A DNA stretch of 64,000 nucleotides from Mesorhizobium sp. M1E.F.Ca.ET.045.02.1.1 (GTDB lineage: Bacteria; Pseudomonadota; Alphaproteobacteria; Rhizobiales; Rhizobiaceae). The translations under genes and the position numbers were made by a program. This document shows positions 63,269-64,000 of this stretch, piece after piece (position 1 is the stretch's first letter; each line of letters opens with the position of its first letter). Under the pieces are notes generated by a model, which was given only the letters and a program-made list of their open reading frames with translations, had not been told where the DNA came from and made no database searches. The stretch covers positions 2,990,501 to 3,054,500 of the forward strand of contig NZ_CP034447.1 in the NCBI RefSeq assembly GCF_003952485.1. The letters run 5' to 3'.

Positions 63269-64000
63269 TCAGCTCGACATCAGCCGATTGAGCCAGACCT
63301 CGTCGAGCAGCGAGCGGGTAACCCCACCGAACACCCATTCCCGCAACCGGCTGTGTCCATAGGCGCCCGAGACGACCAGTTCGGCACGGACCGAGGCGAG
63401 GAAATCGACGAGGCGGTTGCCTTCATCGTCGGACTTCAGGATTTCGGTACGCGCCTTGATGCCGTGGCCGTCGAGGAAACGCGCGACGTCCTTGACACCG
63501 TCCCTGATCCAATCATCCGGATTGCGATCGACCGCGACGATCGTGACTTCACTGGCCATGGCCATCAGCGGCACGGCGTCCGCCACGGCACGCCTCGCTT
63601 CACGCGTGTCCTTCCAAGCCACCACGACCCTGCCTGTCGGCAGACTCGCCGAGCCGTTTGCCGCGACCAGCACGGGTCTGCCGGCGCGCAACACCAAACT
63701 GCCCGGATCGGCCGCGCGGTAGGAATCGCCCGTGGACGCGCCCTGGGCGGCACCCGTAACGATGAGGTCGGCGAGACGAGAACTCCTCGCCATGGCGGCA
63801 TCCGGGTTTTCGACCGTGCCGCGCCAGTCCGTCTCGACTGCTCCGGCGACGAGATTCTCGAACTTGCCGCGCAGGTCCTTCAGCCGTTGCCGGATTTCAT
63901 CCCGCGATTGCTCCCAGAGCTCGGCCGCAATTGCCGCTCCCTCCGGCGCCATCGTCACCGGCAACGGAGCATCGGCGGCGCAGAATCCGATCAGGCGGGC
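63269..64000 (-). CDS. Universal stress protein (partial, N-terminus beyond window)
   Basis: The minus frame is open to the right edge, and 243 codons are visible. It includes a C-terminal UspA domain with GRVVVAWKDTREARRAVADA, TIVAVDRNPDDW and the ATP-type loop SGAYGHSRLREWVFGG. The N-terminal part carries LADLIVTGAAQG, so at least one more Usp-like half is present. Tandem Usp proteins of this kind in rhizobia are often part of low-oxygen regulons. The true start lies outside the window. Confidence 0.85.
   Translation of the reverse strand, partial: ARLIGFCAADAPLPVTMAPEGAAIAAELWEQSRDEIRQRLKDLRGKFENLVAGAVETDWRGTVENPDAAMARSSRLADLIVTGAAQGASTGDSYRAADPGSLVLRAGRPVLVAANGSASLPTGRVVVAWKDTREARRAVADAVPLMAMASEVTIVAVDRNPDDWIRDGVKDVARFLDGHGIKARTEILKSDDEGNRLVDFLASVRAELVVSGAYGHSRLREWVFGGVTRSLLDEVWLNRLMSS

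Noticed and set aside
1..64000. CRISPR arrays, tRNA or rRNA genes, insertion sequences, phage genes
   Set aside because: I saw no spaced direct repeats, no cloverleaf-like tRNA sequence with CCA end, no transposase or integrase motifs and no rRNA-like sequence.

Overview
The window looks like chromosomal DNA of a Mesorhizobium-like member of the Hyphomicrobiales (rhizobia). The evidence is the uniformly high GC, a rhizobial FnrN regulator with matching anaeroboxes, several ABC sugar-transport/polyol clusters, soxBDAG, kdp with a tiny kdpF, and short palindromic rhizobial intergenic repeats. No rRNA, tRNA, CRISPR array, insertion sequence or phage gene was recognised.

Layout. 1-1365: 5' part of a kdp potassium-pump operon (kdpA cut by the window edge, kdpF, one more tiny membrane peptide), minus strand. 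1754-7097: RpiR regulator, flavin monooxygenase fused to an NTF2-like domain, metallohydrolase, RidA and an NTF2-like protein, probably one small-molecule catabolic module. 7098-9316: paired inverted repeats and a HerA/DUF87-type ATPase. 9373-14080: a low-oxygen block: cydDC, an anaerobox, a hemerythrin and fnrN. 14210-16597: a divergent LysR / beta-propeller pair. 16606-27049: a polyol catabolic operon (SDR, mannitol-dehydrogenase-family enzyme, isomerase, complete ribose-type ABC transporter) with an RpiR repressor gene, a GGAA-N6-TTCC operator and a divergent Gfo/Idh/MocA oxidoreductase. 27226-29512: a SWIM zinc-finger protein next to a nucleotidyltransferase-like protein. 29549-33900: TetR/methyltransferase pair, small proteins, an orphan nuoD and an exported protein.

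34012-41425: a second polyol cluster, probably for ribitol or a similar pentitol (FGGY kinase, SDR, AraC regulator, one-permease ABC transporter). The same composite motif lies before both of its transcription units. 41602-45000: an SGNH hydrolase, then a gene graveyard (SPW-like, GNAT and proline-racemase remnants) around a small lipoprotein and a DapA-family aldolase. 45142-50809: TetR regulator and soxGADB read on the minus strand, with a perfect 20-bp palindrome upstream. 51061-55752: an L-2-hydroxyglutarate-oxidase-like enzyme, a class III aminotransferase and dhaKL. 55905-62178: a sulfide:quinone oxidoreductase operon that also carries a DUF2892 membrane protein and a complete RND pump (adaptor plus transporter), divergent from a persulfide-sensor-type ArsR repressor. 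62227-64000: a host-attachment-family protein and a small conserved protein, each with an upstream anaerobox, and a universal stress protein cut by the window end.

How the parts work together. FnrN with an Fe-S-type cysteine set lies in the same window as three TTGAT-N4-GTCAA boxes, so cydDC, hemerythrin, the host-attachment protein and a small unknown protein plausibly form part of one microaerobic regulon. The two polyol clusters each carry their own transporter, dehydrogenases and regulator. The sqr operon is the strongest candidate for a little-described system, because it couples sulfide oxidation to an RND export machine under thiol-sensing control. All functions are read from sequence motifs alone; no database search was possible.
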